A DNA stretch of 64,000 bases from assembly GCF_030709675.1 (NCBI RefSeq), contig NZ_JAUZQD010000001.1, positions 620,001-684,000 of the forward strand. Direction: 5' to 3'. Of this stretch, positions 41,967 to 50,974 are shown piece after piece. The DNA comes from Symbioplanes lichenis (GTDB taxonomy: Bacteria > Actinomycetota > Actinomycetes > Mycobacteriales > Micromonosporaceae). Numbering within the stretch: position 1 is the stretch's first letter; the number at the start of each line of letters is the position of its first letter. Position numbers and translations under genes: made by a program. Below the pieces are notes generated by a model. The model was given only the letters and a program-made list of their open reading frames with translations. It searched no databases and was not told where the DNA came from.

Positions 41967-42526
41967 CAGACCTCGAGCAGCTCGGCTTCCTTGTGCTTGA
42001 CCAGGTCGTCGACCACGGCGACGTACTTGGCGGTGGTGTCGTCGAGCTCCTTCTCGGCCCGGCGCCCGTCGTCCTCGCCGACCTCGCCGTCCTTGACCGA
42101 GCGGTCGATCTGCTCCTTGGCCTTGCGGCGCACGTTGCGGATCGCCACGCGCCCTTCCTCGGACTTGCCGCGCGCGAGCTTCACCATGTCGCGGCGCCGT
42201 TCCTCGGTCATCTGCGGCAGGTGGATCCGCAGCTGGGTGCCCTCGTTGTTGGGGTTGACGCCCAGGTCGGAGTCGCGGATCGCGCGCTCGATCGCCCCGA
42301 TCTGCGAGGCGTCGTAGGGCTTCACGATCACCATGCGCGGCTCGGGGATGCCGATCGACGCCATCTGCGGCACGGGGGTCGGGGCGCCGTAGTAGTCGAC
42401 GACGATCTTGGAGAACATCGCCGGCGTGGCACGGCCCGTACGGATCGCGGCGAACTCCTCCTTGGCGTGCTCGACCGCGCTCTCCATCTTCTCTTCGGCC
42501 TCGAAGAGGATCTCGTCGATCTCCAC
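41966..42526 (-). CDS. frr: Ribosome recycling factor
   Basis: A 186-residue protein that, with EF-G, splits post-termination ribosomes. It shows the typical three-helix bundle sequence with [21 protein letters not shown] and [35 protein letters not shown]. Length is standard. It lies 42 bases after pyrH and overlaps the cdsA start by one base. Confidence 0.98.
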   Translation of the reverse strand: MEIDEILFEAEEKMESAVEHAKEEFAAIRTGRATPAMFSKIVVDYYGAPTPVPQMASIGIPEPRMVIVKPYDASQIGAIERAIRDSDLGVNPNNEGTQLRIHLPQMTEERRRDMVKLARGKSEEGRVAIRNVRRKAKEQIDRSVKDGEVGEDDGRRAEKELDDTTAKYVAVVDDLVKHKEAELLEV

Positions 42527-42568
42527 TCCGTCGCCTCCTTGCTTCTCAGGTCCTTCACGGAAAGGACG

Positions 42569-43333
42569 TCACGCGGTGATCAAGGTGCCGATCTTCTCGC
42601 CACTGACGGCACGGACGATAGTGTCGTCGCCCTGGGCCCCGAAGACGAGCATCGGCAGACCGTTCTCCTCGCAGAGGCTGAACGCGGCCTGATCGGCGAC
42701 GCGCAGGCCCTGCTGGAGCACGCCGGCGAAGGTGATGTGGTCGATCTTGCGGGCCCCGGGGTCGGTGCGCGGGTCCGCGGTGTAGACGCCGTCGACGCCG
42801 TTCTTGCTCATCAGCACGAGATCGGCGTGGATCTCGAGCGCGCGCTGGGCGGTGACGGTGTCGGTGGAGAAGTAAGGCATGCCCGCGCCGGCGCCGAAGA
42901 TCACGACACGGCCCTTCTCGAGGTGCCGGATGGCCCGCAGCGGGATGTACGGCTCGGCGACCTGGGCCATCGTGATCGCGGTCTGCACCCGCGTCTCGAT
43001 GCCCTCCTTCTCCAGGAAGTCCTGCAGGGCGAGGGCGTTCATGACGGTGCCCAGCATGCCCATGTAGTCGGCCCGGTTGCGGTCCATGCCGCGCTTCTGC
43101 AGCTCGGCCCCGCGGAAGAAGTTGCCGCCGCCGACGACCACGGCGACCTGCACGCCGCGCCGGGTGACCGTGGCGATCTGGCGCGCGAGACCCTGCACCA
43201 CGTCGGGGTCGACGCCGACGCCACCGCCGCCGAAGACCTCGCCCGACAGCTTCAGGACGACTCGCCGGGGCCGCTCGGGCCGCGGGACCGGGACTTCCTC
43301 GGCCGAGGCAGTCTGCTCGCTCACCATCGTCAT
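42569..43333 (-). CDS. pyrH: UMP kinase
   Basis: A 254-residue bacterial UMP kinase of the amino acid kinase fold, converting UMP to UDP. Seen are [52 protein letters not shown] and [24 protein letters not shown] 43333 and ATG 43327 are both possible starts; the first ~22 residues are a nonconserved tail. It follows tsf across 103 bp containing a hairpin terminator. Confidence 0.96.
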   Translation of the reverse strand: MTMVSEQTASAEEVPVPRPERPRRVVLKLSGEVFGGGGVGVDPDVVQGLARQIATVTRRGVQVAVVVGGGNFFRGAELQKRGMDRNRADYMGMLGTVMNALALQDFLEKEGIETRVQTAITMAQVAEPYIPLRAIRHLEKGRVVIFGAGAGMPYFSTDTVTAQRALEIHADLVLMSKNGVDGVYTADPRTDPGARKIDHITFAGVLQQGLRVADQAAFSLCEENGLPMLVFGAQGDDTIVRAVSGEKIGTLITA

Positions 43334-43378
43334 GCGGACCCCGCCTTCTCCAACGCTACTTCCGAGACCTTATGTGAC

Positions 43379-43414
43379 GGGGAGGCCGGGCGCCTGTCCA
43401 GCACCCGACCTCCC
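43379..43414 (-). terminator. Hairpin between tsf and pyrH
   Basis: On the minus strand GGGAGGTCGGG pairs with CCCGGCCTCCCC through a 13-base loop with one mismatch. It would terminate or attenuate transcription after tsf, making pyrH expression partly independent. Confidence 0.6.
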
Positions 43415-43436
43415 GCGCAGTGCGTGAGGGCCTGGA

Positions 43437-44267
43437 TTACTCCTGGCCGACCTCGAACCGGACGAAGCGCGTGACCTCGATGCCGGCCTCGGTCGCGACC
43501 TGCTTGACCGTCTTCTTGTTGTCGGTGACCGACGGCTGCTCCAGCAGGACGAAGTCCTTGAAGAAGGAGTTGACCCGGCCCTCGACGATCTTCGGCAGCG
43601 CCTGCTCCGGCTTGCCCTCCTCGCGGGCGGTCTCCTCGGCGATGCGGCGCTCGTTGGCGACCGTCTCGGCGGGGACCTCCTCGCGGGTGAGGAACTTCGG
43701 CCGCATGGCGGCGATCTGCATGCCGACCGCGCGGGCGTCGTCCTCGCCGGCCTCGTCGTCCTTGCCCTTGTACTCGACCAGGACGCCGACCTGCGGCGGC
43801 AGGTCCTGCGCCTTGCGGTGCAGGTAGACCGCGACGTTGCCCTCGACCTCGGCGAAGCGGTTGATGACGATCTTCTCGCCGATCTTCGCGGAGAACTCCT
43901 GGATCACGTCGGCGACGGCGCGGCCGTCGGAGAGCGTGGAGGCGAGCAGCGCGGCGGCGTCGGCGACCTTGTTCTTCGCGCCGTGCTCGACCAGCGTCTG
44001 GCCCAGCGCCACGAAGTCGGGCGTCTTGGCGACGAAGTCGGTCTCGCAGTTGAGTTCGAGCAGCGCCTTGCCGGAGTGGCTGACGATGCCGTTGGCCGCG
44101 GTGCGGCCGGCCCGCTTGCCGACGTCCTTCGCGCCCTTGATGCGCAGGAACTCGACGGCCTTGTCGAAGTCGCCGTCCGACTCGTCGAGGGCCTTCTTGC
44201 AGTCCATCATGCCGGCGCCGGTGAGGTCGCGGAGCTTCTTCACGTCCGCGGCGGTGTAGTTGGCCAT
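43437..44267 (-). CDS. tsf: Elongation factor Ts
   Basis: A 276-residue nucleotide exchange factor for EF-Tu. The N-terminal UBA-like domain is [39 protein letters not shown], followed by [23 protein letters not shown], which contains the conserved TDFV contact with EF-Tu. Length is standard for actinobacteria. It follows rpsB with a GC-rich hairpin in the gap. Confidence 0.98.
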   Translation of the reverse strand: MANYTAADVKKLRDLTGAGMMDCKKALDESDGDFDKAVEFLRIKGAKDVGKRAGRTAANGIVSHSGKALLELNCETDFVAKTPDFVALGQTLVEHGAKNKVADAAALLASTLSDGRAVADVIQEFSAKIGEKIVINRFAEVEGNVAVYLHRKAQDLPPQVGVLVEYKGKDDEAGEDDARAVGMQIAAMRPKFLTREEVPAETVANERRIAEETAREEGKPEQALPKIVEGRVNSFFKDFVLLEQPSVTDNKKTVKQVATEAGIEVTRFVRFEVGQE

Positions 44268-44303
44268 GACTCTCTCTGATCCTCTGAAGTCGTGATCTGG
44301 GGG

Positions 44304-44327
44304 GCCGGCCGCCTCGCGGCGGCCGGC
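44304..44327 (-). terminator. 10-bp hairpin with GNRA tetraloop between rpsB and tsf
   Basis: GCCGGCCGCC and GGCGGCCGGC are exact inverted arms around four bases; on the transcribed minus strand the loop reads GCGA, a stable GNRA tetraloop. It probably acts as a partial terminator or RNA-stability element between rpsB and tsf. Confidence 0.65.
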
Positions 44328-44339
44328 TTCCGGCAGGAC

Positions 44340-45233
44340 TTACTCTGCGGCGGTCGCGACCGGCTCGGCGGCGGGGGCCTCGGCGGTGGCGGGCACCTCG
44401 GGGGTGGCCGCGACAGCGGCGGGCTCGCCGTCGGCGGCCTTCTTCTCGGCGCCCTCGTAGAGGTCGCGCTCCCACTCGGGCAGCGGCTCGCCGGCGGCGA
44501 CCGTCTGCTCGGGCTTGGCGTCGGCGTCACCGCGGTTGCGGCCGGAACGCGAGATCAGGCCCTCGGCGACGGCGGCGGCGACGACCTTGGTCAGCAGCTC
44601 GGCCGAGCGGATCGCGTCGTCGTTGCCCGGGATCGGGAAGTCGACCTCGTCGGGGTCGCAGTTGGTGTCGAGCACCGCGATGACGGGGATGCCCAGCTTG
44701 CGGGCCTCGTCGACGGCGATGTGCTCCTTCTTGGTGTCCACGACCCAGATCGCCGACGGCGTCTTGGTCATGTCACGCAGACCACCGAGGGTCTTGGTGA
44801 GCTTGATCTTCTCGCGCGAGAGCTGCAGGGTCTCCTTCTTGGTGTACCCGGTGGCGGTGCCACTCAGGTCACCCAGGGCCTCGAGCTCCTTCATGCGCTG
44901 CAGCCGCTTGTAGACCGTCTGGAAGTTGGTCAGCATGCCACCCAGCCAGCGGTGGTTCACGTACGGCTGGCCCACGCGGGTCGCCTGCTCGGCGATCGCC
45001 TCCTGCGCCTGCTTCTTGGTGCCGACGAAGAGGATCGAGCCGCCCTCGGCGACGGTGTCGCGGACGAAGCTGTACGCCTTCTCGATGTAGTCGAGGGTCT
45101 GGCGCAGGTCGATGATGTAGATACCGTTGCGCTCGGTGAAGATGAAGCGCTTCATCTTCGGGTTCCAGCGCCGGGTCTGGTGCCCGAAGTGGACACCGCT
45201 CTCCAGCAGCTGGCGCATGGTCACGACGGCCAT
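44340..45233 (-). CDS. rpsB: 30S ribosomal protein S2
   Basis: A 297-residue S2. Conserved segments are [60 protein letters not shown] and [30 protein letters not shown] 45233 is set by homology; the frame stays open upstream without similarity. The C-terminal ~60 residues form an Ala/Glu/Pro-rich tail common in actinobacterial S2. A GGGAG site lies nine bases before the start. Confidence 0.97.
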   Translation of the reverse strand: MAVVTMRQLLESGVHFGHQTRRWNPKMKRFIFTERNGIYIIDLRQTLDYIEKAYSFVRDTVAEGGSILFVGTKKQAQEAIAEQATRVGQPYVNHRWLGGMLTNFQTVYKRLQRMKELEALGDLSGTATGYTKKETLQLSREKIKLTKTLGGLRDMTKTPSAIWVVDTKKEHIAVDEARKLGIPVIAVLDTNCDPDEVDFPIPGNDDAIRSAELLTKVVAAAVAEGLISRSGRNRGDADAKPEQTVAAGEPLPEWERDLYEGAEKKAADGEPAAVAATPEVPATAEAPAAEPVATAAE

Positions 45234-45428
45234 GGTGAATTGCTCCCTGTCATCCCTGGTTGTCACGCTCACCGGCGGTGGGCGTCCTGGCGCCCGGTCG
45301 CCGGCCCAGGGTGGACCCGAGATGATCAGGACCAGGGAGGGCCGCCGCCGCAAGACCCGATCTCGAGGCGAGCGGGAACCTTGCAGAGGGCGCGCGAGGT
45401 CGACCGCGCGGGGCGGTCGCCGGGGACA

Positions 45429-45434
45429 AGCATA
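45429..45434 (-). promoter_or_regulatory. Possible -10 box of rpsB operon promoter
   Basis: TATGCT on the minus strand about 195 bases upstream of the rpsB ATG. If used, the transcript has a long leader (45234-45425), which could house autoregulation by S2. No good -35 is visible, so the assignment is tentative. Confidence 0.3.
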
Positions 45435-45514
45435 CGCCGTGGGCGGGGTGGCTCGCTTCCGGGCGGGACGTGGGCTCGGTTACGCCCTCTTCCGTACCTT
45501 CTCGCCGGATTGCC

Positions 45515-46330
45515 TCAGGCCACGGCCAGCCCGGCGGCGACCAGGAGCAGCAGGCCCACCGGCAGGTACGCGATCGGAGGCCGGAGCCAGGCGTCCCGCC
45601 CGTTGACCTTGCCGCCGGCGGCGAGCGAGTAGAGACCGGTGCCCGTGAGGGGCAGTCCGAGCACGAGCAGCACCGCCGGGACGACGCCGCGGGCGGCCGG
45701 ATCGTCCACGAAAGTCGCTTGGACCAGAAGGCGGACAGCCGGGACGAGAAGGACGAGCGTGGCGATCGCGAACAGAACCGCCGATAGCGGGCGGCGGGAG
45801 TTGTAGACGGCTTCGGGCGTACCCGTGGGGCGGGCGGCCAGCGGGACCATGCTTGTCGGATCGTTGTAGCCCGCCGGCTCCGGGGCCGGCGCGGGAGTGG
45901 CGGCAGGTGGCGCATCGGCCGGCGCGGGCGGGGTGTGGGCGGGCGCGGGCTGGGTGTAGGCGGGCGCGGGCGACGCCGCCGGCGTCGGCGGGGTGTAGGC
46001 GGGCGGCGGGGTGTACGCCGGTGGGGCGGGAGTGCTGCCGGCCGGGCGCACCGCCGGATATTCCGGGCCGCGCACGGGGACGCGCAGCACGCCGGAGTCG
46101 GCGGGGGACGTCGCGTGGCTCCCGGTCGACGTCACGGGATCGGGCGACGGGTACGCCGCCGGCCGCTGCTCGGGCAGCCGGAAAGCGCCGCTGGGCCGCT
46201 CGTGCACGCCGAAGTCCCAGGCGCTGCCGCCGGGTGACGGGGCGGCGTGCGAGCCGGTCGTCTCGGGCGACGGGCGCCCCGCGTACAAGCTCGGCTCGGG
46301 GTCCTCGGCATAACGGCGATGTCCGTCCAC
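45515..46330 (-). CDS. Proline-rich membrane protein of unknown function
   Basis: A 271-residue protein. The N-terminal ~175 residues are disordered and Pro/Ala/Thr-rich with repeats such as PPAYTPPPAYTPP and PAPAYTQPAPAHTPP. Three hydrophobic helices occupy the C-terminal ~90 residues (SAVLFAIATLVLLVPAVRLL, GVVPAVLLVLGLPLTGTGLY, PIAYLPVGLLLLVAAGLAVA). I do not recognise the family. GTG 46330 follows a TACGGT -10 box by eight bases (leaderless). It is divergent from yraN across 146 bp that carry a DnaA-box-like pair. Confidence 0.7.
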   Translation of the reverse strand: MDGHRRYAEDPEPSLYAGRPSPETTGSHAAPSPGGSAWDFGVHERPSGAFRLPEQRPAAYPSPDPVTSTGSHATSPADSGVLRVPVRGPEYPAVRPAGSTPAPPAYTPPPAYTPPTPAASPAPAYTQPAPAHTPPAPADAPPAATPAPAPEPAGYNDPTSMVPLAARPTGTPEAVYNSRRPLSAVLFAIATLVLLVPAVRLLVQATFVDDPAARGVVPAVLLVLGLPLTGTGLYSLAAGGKVNGRDAWLRPPIAYLPVGLLLLVAAGLAVA

Positions 46331-46338
46331 GAATCAGC

Positions 46339-46344
46339 ACCGTA
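46339..46344 (-). promoter_or_regulatory. Putative -10 box of leaderless promoter for Pro-rich membrane protein
   Basis: TACGGT on the minus strand, eight bases before GTG 46330, without a ribosome binding site. Confidence 0.45.
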
Positions 46345-46406
46345 GGTCACATCCGCACGTCATGCCACCGCTCAACGGTACTCGCCCCACCTGGGCGACC
46401 CCGGCG

Positions 46407-46432
46407 TCATCCACAGTAGGGCTCTGTCCACA
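46407..46432 (+). promoter_or_regulatory. Pair of DnaA-box-like 9-mers, 17 bp apart (pair 3)
   Basis: TCATCCACA (46407-46415) and CTGTCCACA (46424-46432) lie in direct orientation with eight bases between. Each differs by one base from TTATCCACA or TTGTCCACA. The spacing equals that of the other two pairs in this window. Confidence 0.45.
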
Positions 46433-46476
46433 GGGCGCCCGCCGCCCGGGGCGCCGATCGGCCATCGTCTGCGGCC

Positions 46477-46836
46477 ATGACGAACGAGAGACGAGCGGTC
46501 GGTGCGTACGGGGAACGGCTCGCCGAGCGGCACCTCCTGGCGCAAGGGTTCGAGCTGGTGGACCGCAACTGGCGGTGTGCCGACGGCGAGATCGACCTGA
46601 TCCTGCGTGACGGCGACGACCTGGTGTTCTGCGAGGTCAAGACCCGGCGTGGGGAGACCTTCGGCACTCCCGCGGAGGCGATCGGCCCGGCCAAGGTGAC
46701 CCGCCTGCGCCGGCTGGCCGCCCACTGGTTCACCGCGAACCCGGAGCGCGCCCGCGAGGTGCGCTTCGACGTCGTGGCGGTGCTCCTCCAGCGCCGGGGG
46801 GCCGCGCGGATCGACCACCTGCGATCGGCGTTCTAG
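46477..46836 (+). CDS. YraN family (UPF0102) endonuclease-like protein
   Basis: A 119-residue protein of the restriction-endonuclease-like fold. GAYGERLAERHLLAQGFELVDRNWRCADGEIDLILRDGDDLVFCEVKTRR contains the conserved Glu and the E-I-D ... E-V-K pattern of the predicted nuclease site. Its stop is immediately followed by the ATG of the ComM-like gene, a conserved pairing with DNA-uptake genes. Biochemical function is not settled. Confidence 0.92.
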   Translation: MTNERRAVGAYGERLAERHLLAQGFELVDRNWRCADGEIDLILRDGDDLVFCEVKTRRGETFGTPAEAIGPAKVTRLRRLAAHWFTANPERAREVRFDVVAVLLQRRGAARIDHLRSAF

Positions 46837-48375
46837 ATGAGCTACGCCCGAGTCCTGTGCGTCGGCCTGGTCGGCGTGACCGGTCACCTGGTCGAGGTCG
46901 AGGCCGACCTGTCCCAGGGCCTGCCCGCGGTCGTCCTGACCGGGCTGCCCGACACCGCACTGCACGAGGCCCGCGACCGCGTCCGCGCCGCGATCCTCAA
47001 CTCCGGCGAGGGCTGGCCCAACCGGCGCATCACCGTCAACCTCCTCCCGGCGATGCTCCCGAAATTCGGCAGCGCGTTCGACCTCAGCATCGCCATCGCC
47101 CTGCTGGCCGGGGCGGGCGAGCTGCCGCTCAAGGCCCTCGACGGCGTCGTCTTCCTCGGGGAGCTGGGCCTCGACGGGGCGGTGCGGGCCGTCCGGGGCG
47201 TGCTGCCCATGGTGGCGGCCGCCGCCGACGCGGGCATCCGCCGTGTCGTGGTCCCGCGGGCCAACGCCCGGGAGGCGGCCGTCGTGCCGGGCATCGCCGT
47301 CGGTGCCGTGGACACGCTGCGCCGGCTCATCGGCTTCCTCCGGGGCAACGACCTGCTGCTGGTGCCGCCGCCGGAGGCCGGCCCACCCCCGCCCGGCGGC
47401 CCCGACCTGGCCGACGTCGCGGGTCAGGAGCTCGGCCGGATCGCCCTGGAGGTCGCCGCGGCCGGCGGTCACCACCTGGCCCTGGTCGGCCCGCCCGGCG
47501 CCGGCAAGACGATGCTCGCCGAGCGGCTGCCCTCGATCCTGCCCGAGCTGGACGACGCCGCCGCCCTCGAGGTGACCGCACTCCGATCTATCGCCGGCGT
47601 GCTGCCGCCCGAGGGTGCCCTCGTCCGGCGCCCGCCCTTCGAGGCGCCGCACCACAGCGCCAGCCTCGCCGCCCTCGTCGGCGGCGGTCCCGGCCTCGCC
47701 CGGCCGGGTGCGCTGTCCCTCGCCCATCGGGGCGTCCTGTTTCTCGACGAGGCGCCCGAGTTCGCCGCCCGAACCTTGCAGGCCCTGCGCCAGCCGCTGG
47801 AGAGCGGCCGGGTCATCCTGGCCCGTGCCCGCGGCAGCACCGAATATCCCGCCCGGGTGCAGCTCGTGCTCGCGGCCAATCCGTGCCCGTGCGCGAGCCC
47901 GGCCGGCGACCAATACTGCCAGTGCTCCCCCGGGGCACGGCGCCGCTACCTGGGCAAGCTCACCGGCCCCCTGCTGGACCGCATCGACATCCACATCAAG
48001 CTCGCCTCGCTGGGCGCCGCTCAGCTCCTGACCGCGACGGGTCCGGCCGAGCCGTCCGCGGCGGTGGCCGCCCGGGTGGCCAAGGCCCGTGCGGCGGCTG
48101 CCGCCCGCTGGTCGGGCGAGGGCTGGCAGGTCAACGCCGACGTGCCCGGCCCCTTCTTACGGCGTCCGCCGTGGCGGCTCGAGGCCGAGGCCACCGCGAG
48201 CCTCCGGCGCGGCTTGGAGAGCGGCGCCCTGTCGGCACGTGGGTTCGACCGCGTGCTGCGCCTGGCCTGGACCATCGCGGACCTCGACGGACGAGACACC
48301 CCCGGCGCCGCCGACGTCGCCGAGGCCGCCCAACTCAGAATGGGAGACGCCCATGACCGGCAAATCCGCCCCTGA
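46837..48375 (+). CDS. YifB/ComM-family Mg-chelatase-like AAA+ ATPase
   Basis: A 512-residue protein. N-terminal ChlI-like segment VEVEADLSQGLPAVVLTGLPDTALHEARDRVRAAILNSG; AAA+ core with Walker A GPPGAGKT, Walker B GVLFLDEAPEF and a four-cysteine patch PCPCASPAGDQYCQCSP; C-terminal MgCh domain (RGFDRVLRLAWTIADLDG). ComM is a hexameric helicase promoting branch migration during natural transformation. It is directly adjacent to yraN and followed by dprA, making a yraN-comM-dprA competence-type operon. Confidence 0.94.
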   Translation: MSYARVLCVGLVGVTGHLVEVEADLSQGLPAVVLTGLPDTALHEARDRVRAAILNSGEGWPNRRITVNLLPAMLPKFGSAFDLSIAIALLAGAGELPLKALDGVVFLGELGLDGAVRAVRGVLPMVAAAADAGIRRVVVPRANAREAAVVPGIAVGAVDTLRRLIGFLRGNDLLLVPPPEAGPPPPGGPDLADVAGQELGRIALEVAAAGGHHLALVGPPGAGKTMLAERLPSILPELDDAAALEVTALRSIAGVLPPEGALVRRPPFEAPHHSASLAALVGGGPGLARPGALSLAHRGVLFLDEAPEFAARTLQALRQPLESGRVILARARGSTEYPARVQLVLAANPCPCASPAGDQYCQCSPGARRRYLGKLTGPLLDRIDIHIKLASLGAAQLLTATGPAEPSAAVAARVAKARAAAAARWSGEGWQVNADVPGPFLRRPPWRLEAEATASLRRGLESGALSARGFDRVLRLAWTIADLDGRDTPGAADVAEAAQLRMGDAHDRQIRP

Positions 48376-48478
48376 CCGCCTGCGCCCGATCGTCGACCGG
48401 TTGCTCGCCCGCCGCACCGACCGCGACATGGGCATCCGCCGGCCGGCCCCCGAGAAGCCCGCGGACCGTGCGGCATGA
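48353..48478 (+). CDS. Microprotein between ComM-like and DprA genes (41 aa)
   Basis: ATG 48353 has GGGAGA five bases upstream and encodes MTGKSAPDRLRPIVDRLLAR, continuing RTDRDMGIRRPAPEKPADRAA. It overlaps the end of the ComM-like gene by 23 bases, and its TGA overlaps the dprA ATG (ATGA at 48475-48478), so translation would be coupled on both sides. The sequence is a basic amphipathic helix without a known domain. The ribosome binding site and the two overlaps support reality; no homologues could be checked. Confidence 0.5.
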   Translation: MTGKSAPDRLRPIVDRLLARRTDRDMGIRRPAPEKPADRAA

Positions 48479-49773
48479 GCGCCGAGGACGACGACCGCCT
48501 GGCCCGGGTGGCGCTGACGTGGCTCGTGGAGCCGGGTCACCGCAGGGTCTGGGAGCTGGTCCAGCAGCACGGTGCGCCGGCGACGCTGGCCGCGCTGCGG
48601 GCCGGGCAGTTCGCGACCCCGGCCCTGGCCACCGTGGCGCGCCCCCGCCTGCAGAAGGACGATCCGATCCGGATGGCCGAGCGGGCGCTCGAGCACACGC
48701 GCCGGCTCGGTGCCCGGGTCGTGGTGCCCGGCGACCCCGAGTGGCCGGACCGGGTCGAGTCACTGGCGACCCTGGAGTTCGGGCGGAAGGACAGGGTCCA
48801 CCGCGACGTACGCCCGCCGCTCTGCATCTGGGTCCGCGGCGAGCACTCCCTCGGGGCGGCCCTCGAGCGGTCGGTGTCCGTGGTCGGGGCGCGGGCGGCC
48901 ACCGCGTACGGGTTGCACGTGACCATGGACATCGCCTTCGGCCTCGCCGACCAGGGCTGGACGGTGGTCTCGGGCGGCGCCACGGGCATCGACGCGGCGG
49001 CCCATCGGACGACGCTCGCGGCAGGCGGGCTCACGATCGCCGTGCTCGCCTGTGGAGTCGACCGGCCGTACCCGGTGAGCAACACCGCGATGTTCGAGCG
49101 CATCGCCGAGGCCGGCCTGTTGATGAGCGAGTGGCTGCCGGGCGCGGACCCGCTGCGGCACCGCTTCCTGATCCGCAACCGCGTCATCGCCGCCGCCACG
49201 GCAGGCACGGTCCTCGTCGAGGCGGCCGCCCGCAGCGGCGCGGTCCAGACGATGGGCCGCGTCCTGGCGCTCAACCGACCGGCGCTGATCGTCCCCGGCC
49301 CGGTCACGTCGGCGATGTCGGTCGGCTGCCACGAGCTGCTCCGCGCCTGCCCCGGCACGCGCGTCGTCACCAACGCGGCCCAGGTGCTGGACGAGGTGGG
49401 CCGCATCGGCGAGTACTACGCGGAGCCGGCCCGGGCCCGCACCCACGCCCGGGACGAGCTCGACGAGGAGAGCGCCCTAATCCTGGAGGCCGTGCCGGAC
49501 CGCGGCACGGCGGGCCCGGAGGAGCTGGCCGCGCGGGCCGGGGTGCGGCTGCGCACGGTCCTGCAGCGGCTGACCTTGCTGGAGATCAAAGGCTTGGTCG
49601 TACGCCGTGACGACGGATTCGCCCTCACGAAAGCCGCACGCACCGCCGAGTCCCGCACGGCCGCACTGTCCGCCCCGGCGGCGTTGTTTCCGCTGGCCGA
49701 GCTCACGGCGGGCACGCGGAAATCGCCGCCGGGCCCGAAGGAACTGCCCGCGGCTCCGGAGGAGCGGGAATGA
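48475..49773 (+). CDS. dprA: DNA-processing protein DprA
   Basis: A 432-residue protein that loads RecA on incoming single-stranded DNA. An N-terminal SAM-like region precedes the Rossmann-like domain with SVVGARAATAYG, VVSGGATGIDAAAHRTTLAAGG, IAVLACGVDRPYPVSN and RNRVIAAATAGTVLVEAAARSGA. A C-terminal winged helix follows (RGTAGPEELAARAGVRLRTVLQRLTLLEIKGLV), and a ~50-residue tail. It is the last gene of the yraN-comM-dprA run and abuts a convergent HTH gene at its stop codon. Confidence 0.95.
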   Translation: MSAEDDDRLARVALTWLVEPGHRRVWELVQQHGAPATLAALRAGQFATPALATVARPRLQKDDPIRMAERALEHTRRLGARVVVPGDPEWPDRVESLATLEFGRKDRVHRDVRPPLCIWVRGEHSLGAALERSVSVVGARAATAYGLHVTMDIAFGLADQGWTVVSGGATGIDAAAHRTTLAAGGLTIAVLACGVDRPYPVSNTAMFERIAEAGLLMSEWLPGADPLRHRFLIRNRVIAAATAGTVLVEAAARSGAVQTMGRVLALNRPALIVPGPVTSAMSVGCHELLRACPGTRVVTNAAQVLDEVGRIGEYYAEPARARTHARDELDEESALILEAVPDRGTAGPEELAARAGVRLRTVLQRLTLLEIKGLVVRRDDGFALTKAARTAESRTAALSAPAALFPLAELTAGTRKSPPGPKELPAAPEERE

Positions 49774-50013
49774 TCAGTCGTCGGATTCGTCGACGTCGCG
49801 GCGATGGACCTTCATCCACGCCTCGACGTCCTCGGTCAGCCAGACCTTGCCCTGCGCGAGGTCCGCCACCGGTTCGGGGAAATCGGCCCGGCTGGTGATC
49901 TGGTAAGCCCGCTGCCGGCTCACTCCGCCGAGCCGGACCCGGATCTCATGAGCGCCCATGAGTTTGATTGCTTTAGCCACATGATCGACCGTAGGCGTAT
50001 GACTATTGGTCAT
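49774..50013 (-). CDS. Small HTH (excisionase/AlpA-like) DNA-binding protein
   Basis: A 79-residue protein. RVRLGGVSRQRAYQITSRADFPEPVADLAQGKVWLTEDVEAWMKVHRR is a MerR/excisionase-type winged helix, as in AlpA-like regulators. Its stop abuts that of dprA. It is divergent from two genes with cysteine motifs across only 50 bp, so it probably regulates that promoter and its own. The family occurs on mobile elements but also widely in actinobacterial accessory loci; no integrase or other phage gene is adjacent. Confidence 0.8.
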   Translation of the reverse strand: MTNSHTPTVDHVAKAIKLMGAHEIRVRLGGVSRQRAYQITSRADFPEPVADLAQGKVWLTEDVEAWMKVHRRDVDESDD

Positions 50014-50051
50014 GGGTCAACTCGGTGAAAGACAGCTAGCTTTCCGTCAAC

Positions 50052-50057
50052 TACTGT
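50052..50057 (+). promoter_or_regulatory. Putative leaderless promoter of the cysteine-motif gene pair
   Basis: TACTGT lies six bases before ATG 50064; AAGACA at 50029-50034 is a 4/6 match to the -35 consensus at a 17-base spacing. GAAAG/CTTTC arms (50027-50031 and 50040-50044) overlap it and could bind the divergent HTH protein. Confidence 0.5.
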
Positions 50058-50063
50058 CGTCGC

Positions 50064-50903
50064 ATGACTACCCCGCATGACCAGGGAGCCGATCCGCCCA
50101 TGCACCGCATTCACGCCGTCCACAAACGAGACTGGCGCGCCCTCTGGCGGCTCTGCGTGTGCGGCCTCCCGGCCCCGTGTCCCCGATCCACCCAAGACAC
50201 CCGCCATCCCGGCGATCCCTTTCCTCAACGGCCCGTCCCCGACACTTCCGCGAAGCCGGTCGACGGCCCGCCGCCCCCGGCTCCCGGTTCCGAGCCGCCC
50301 GCGTCCGGGCCGATGCAAAGCTCCACGCTGCCCATTCCACCAGCGTCGAACCAGGCACCTTCACACTCCCCCACCGAGAAGTCGCCCGAGCCGTCGCCGC
50401 CCAGCCCAGGCCGCATGCCGTCACCCGCCCCCGGGGCGACCACCCCGGCCTCGCGAGACTTCCCACCTGACCGGCCGCAACGCCCCGGCGCCTTCCCCCA
50501 CGGCGCCATGCCGACGCTCTCGCCCGGGGCCGACGAGCCCTATCCCCTGCCGCCATTCCCCGGGCAGCCGAGCGCCCGGCTGCCCGGCCGGCTCCCACCC
50601 GCGCCGCCGGCCGGCCCCGATCCTCCGACGATGACCACCTGGACGTTCTCGCCGGAGCTCCGCCCGCAGTCCACCGTCTACAGCCCGACCGCCGTCCTGA
50701 CCCGCCCGCCCCGCGGCAAGCCCCACCCCCGCACCACCAAGCCCGCCGGCCCACCCCGCCCCCACCGCCCCACCGAATTCCTCGCCGCCGTCCGCGCCGA
50801 GCACACCTACCCCGCCTCCATCACCGACCCGCCCGCCGTCAAGCCCCCAACACCCCGACCCCCATGCCGCTCCCACCCGCCCACCCCGGAACCCGACCTC
50901 TGA
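50064..50903 (+). CDS. Pro-rich protein with N-terminal C-x-C-x5-C motif (WRLCVCGLPAPCP)
   Basis: A 279-residue protein. The N-terminus MHRIHAVHKRDWRALWRLCVCGLPAPCP holds Cys31, Cys33 and Cys39. The remainder is almost wholly Pro/Ser/Arg-rich and probably disordered. I recall similar heads in Micromonosporaceae proteins but know no function. The next gene carries a related C-x2-C-x5-C head (WDCAACRKPWPCD), so the two may be partners or share a metal or zinc-binding fold. It begins at a leaderless-type promoter divergent from an HTH gene. Codon bias in the tail is compatible with either a real disordered tail or decay. Confidence 0.55.
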   Translation: MTTPHDQGADPPMHRIHAVHKRDWRALWRLCVCGLPAPCPRSTQDTRHPGDPFPQRPVPDTSAKPVDGPPPPAPGSEPPASGPMQSSTLPIPPASNQAPSHSPTEKSPEPSPPSPGRMPSPAPGATTPASRDFPPDRPQRPGAFPHGAMPTLSPGADEPYPLPPFPGQPSARLPGRLPPAPPAGPDPPTMTTWTFSPELRPQSTVYSPTAVLTRPPRGKPHPRTTKPAGPPRPHRPTEFLAAVRAEHTYPASITDPPAVKPPTPRPPCRSHPPTPEPDL

Positions 50904-50974
50904 ACACCACGTCGCCCGGCTTTCCGTTGCCGCTACGCACACAGCACCCGCCGTCACCGAACTGGGGGCCACCC

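Noticed and set aside
49774..50013. Phage or integrative element marked by an excisionase-like gene
   Set aside because: No integrase beyond housekeeping XerC, no attachment-site repeats, no tRNA and no structural phage genes; neighbours are core dprA and small accessory genes.
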